DNA from: CAZTII01 sp964613305
GTDB taxonomy: Bacteria > Bacillota_I > Bacilli_A > Erysipelotrichales > Erysipelotrichaceae
Reading direction: 5' to 3'
DNA length: 8,478 nt
Assembly (NCBI GenBank): GCA_964613305.1
Contig: CAZTII010000071.1
Location: 1 to 8,478, forward strand
Shown in pieces: positions 8,088-8,478 of the stretch. Below the pieces are notes generated by a model. That model did not search any database, was not told the DNA's origin, and saw only the letters and a program-made list of their open reading frames with translations. Made by a program: the position numbers and the translations under genes. Position 1 is the first letter of the stretch. Each line of letters begins with the position of its first letter.

Positions 8088-8104
8088 AATCTTTTTAATG
8101 ACTT

Positions 8105-8117
8105 TGTTATTATAACA
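8105..8117. promoter_or_regulatory. Overlapping divergent extended -10 elements
   Basis: The minus strand carries TGTTATAAT (8109-8117), an extended -10 (TGN plus perfect TATAAT) for the cyclic di-GMP gene pair. The plus strand carries TGTTATTAT (8105-8113), an extended -10 with one mismatch for the DUF1294 gene. Both are built on the palindrome GTTAT-T-ATAAC (8106-8116). No convincing -35 hexamer is seen for either direction; the best on the minus strand is TTTATT at 17-base spacing. Expected transcription starts are near 8102 (minus) and 8120 (plus). The minus call is stronger than the plus call. Confidence 0.5.
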
Positions 8118-8151
8118 TAACGATAACGTTGAATAAATAGAAAGGTATTTT

Positions 8152-8403
8152 ATGAATTACAAATTAATTTACTTTGTTTTAAACATTGTTTCTTTTTCCA
8201 TCATATGTTTCGATAAATACTTAGCAATTCATCATAAGCGACGAATTAGTGAAGCAAGATTACTTATACACGCTATTTTTTTTGGTGCACTGGGAACATT
8301 TGTTGCAATGTATCTTATCCGTCATAAAACGAAACATCCATTATTTTATCTTACTGTTCCACTACTTGCAGTGTTACAATTATTGTTTACTTTAAGATAT
8401 TAA
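8152..8403 (+). CDS. DUF1294 family small membrane protein
   Basis: An 83-residue protein with about three hydrophobic segments (roughly 5-20, 37-56 and 64-80). It shows the DUF1294 signature: an Asp-Lys pair after the first segment (D21-K22), a basic stretch leading to RISEARL (R31, E34), a glycine-containing second segment (G45, G48) and the conserved RHKTKHPLF (57-65). The length is normal for the family, which has no known function. AGAAAGG (8139-8145) lies 6 bases before the ATG, giving a confident start. It is transcribed away from the cyclic di-GMP genes, and the last 47 bases before the terminator at the window end hold no other gene. A functional link to its neighbours is not shown. 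Confidence 0.9.
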   Translation: MNYKLIYFVLNIVSFSIICFDKYLAIHHKRRISEARLLIHAIFFGALGTFVAMYLIRHKTKHPLFYLTVPLLAVLQLLFTLRY

Positions 8404-8449
8404 CATCTTTTATTATATAACATTTATTGATTACTAGTATCATTTTAAA

Positions 8450-8478
8450 CAAAAAAGGCGAAATTTTTTTCGCCTTTG
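8450..8478 (-). terminator. Rho-independent terminator, probably bidirectional
   Basis: A 10-bp perfect stem (8454-8463 with 8468-8477) with a GGCG core and a TTTT loop. On the minus strand the stem is followed by a T-rich tract (TTTTTTGTTT counting the stem base), which is a textbook intrinsic terminator for a minus-strand gene lying beyond the right edge. It also sits 47 bases after the DUF1294 stop codon, so it likely ends that plus-strand transcript too. The plus-strand T tract beyond the stem is cut off by the window end and cannot be checked. Confidence 0.8.

Noticed and set aside
8079..8151. Cyclic di-GMP riboswitch in the leader of the GGDEF genes
   Set aside because: The predicted leader is only about 25-30 bases and the whole intergenic region about 73-79 bases, with no GEMM-like paired structure.

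Overview
The window is AT-rich, with coding signals typical of a low-GC Gram-positive bacterium: strong AAGGAG-type ribosome binding sites, TATAAT -10 boxes, short intergenic gaps and TGA used as stop. I read it as Bacillota, possibly an Erysipelotrichia- or Turicibacter-like lineage. That placement is a guess from base composition and protein style, not a demonstrated assignment. No mobile element, tRNA, rRNA or CRISPR array is visible.

Layout. Five genes lie on the minus strand and read from about 8072 down to 91. The first two (8072-5055 and 5058-2125) overlap by 4 bases (ATGA). They encode two large paralogous membrane proteins of about 1000 residues, each with about 13 membrane segments, a GAF-like linker, a GGDEF domain and an EAL domain. 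Both act on, or sense, the second messenger cyclic di-GMP. The promoter-proximal protein has an intact GGDEF but a badly decayed EAL, so it looks like a synthase only. The distal one has an intact GGDEF and all the usual EAL catalytic residues, so it may be bifunctional or a phosphodiesterase. Neither has an RxxD inhibitory site.

After a 53-base gap holding a good sigma-A-type promoter comes a tight three-gene cluster: a ferritin with a complete ferroxidase centre, a metallo-beta-lactamase-fold hydrolase with a complete metal site, and an AIM24-family protein. The gaps are 4 and 9 bases, so they are almost certainly co-transcribed. A perfect 11-bp hairpin overlaps the AIM24 stop codon at the left end and may be a terminator.

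On the right, a small DUF1294 membrane protein (8152-8403) is transcribed divergently from the cyclic di-GMP pair. The 73-base (or 79-base, depending on start) divergent region has extended -10 elements for both directions sharing one small palindrome. The window ends in a GC-rich terminator hairpin that works well on the minus strand, for a gene beyond the right edge, and perhaps on both strands.

The most notable content is the tandem cyclic di-GMP pair: a duplicated double-module membrane sensor in which one copy lost its degrading half, translated from one message, and placed directly upstream of an iron-storage operon. I see no clearly new defence or mobile system here.
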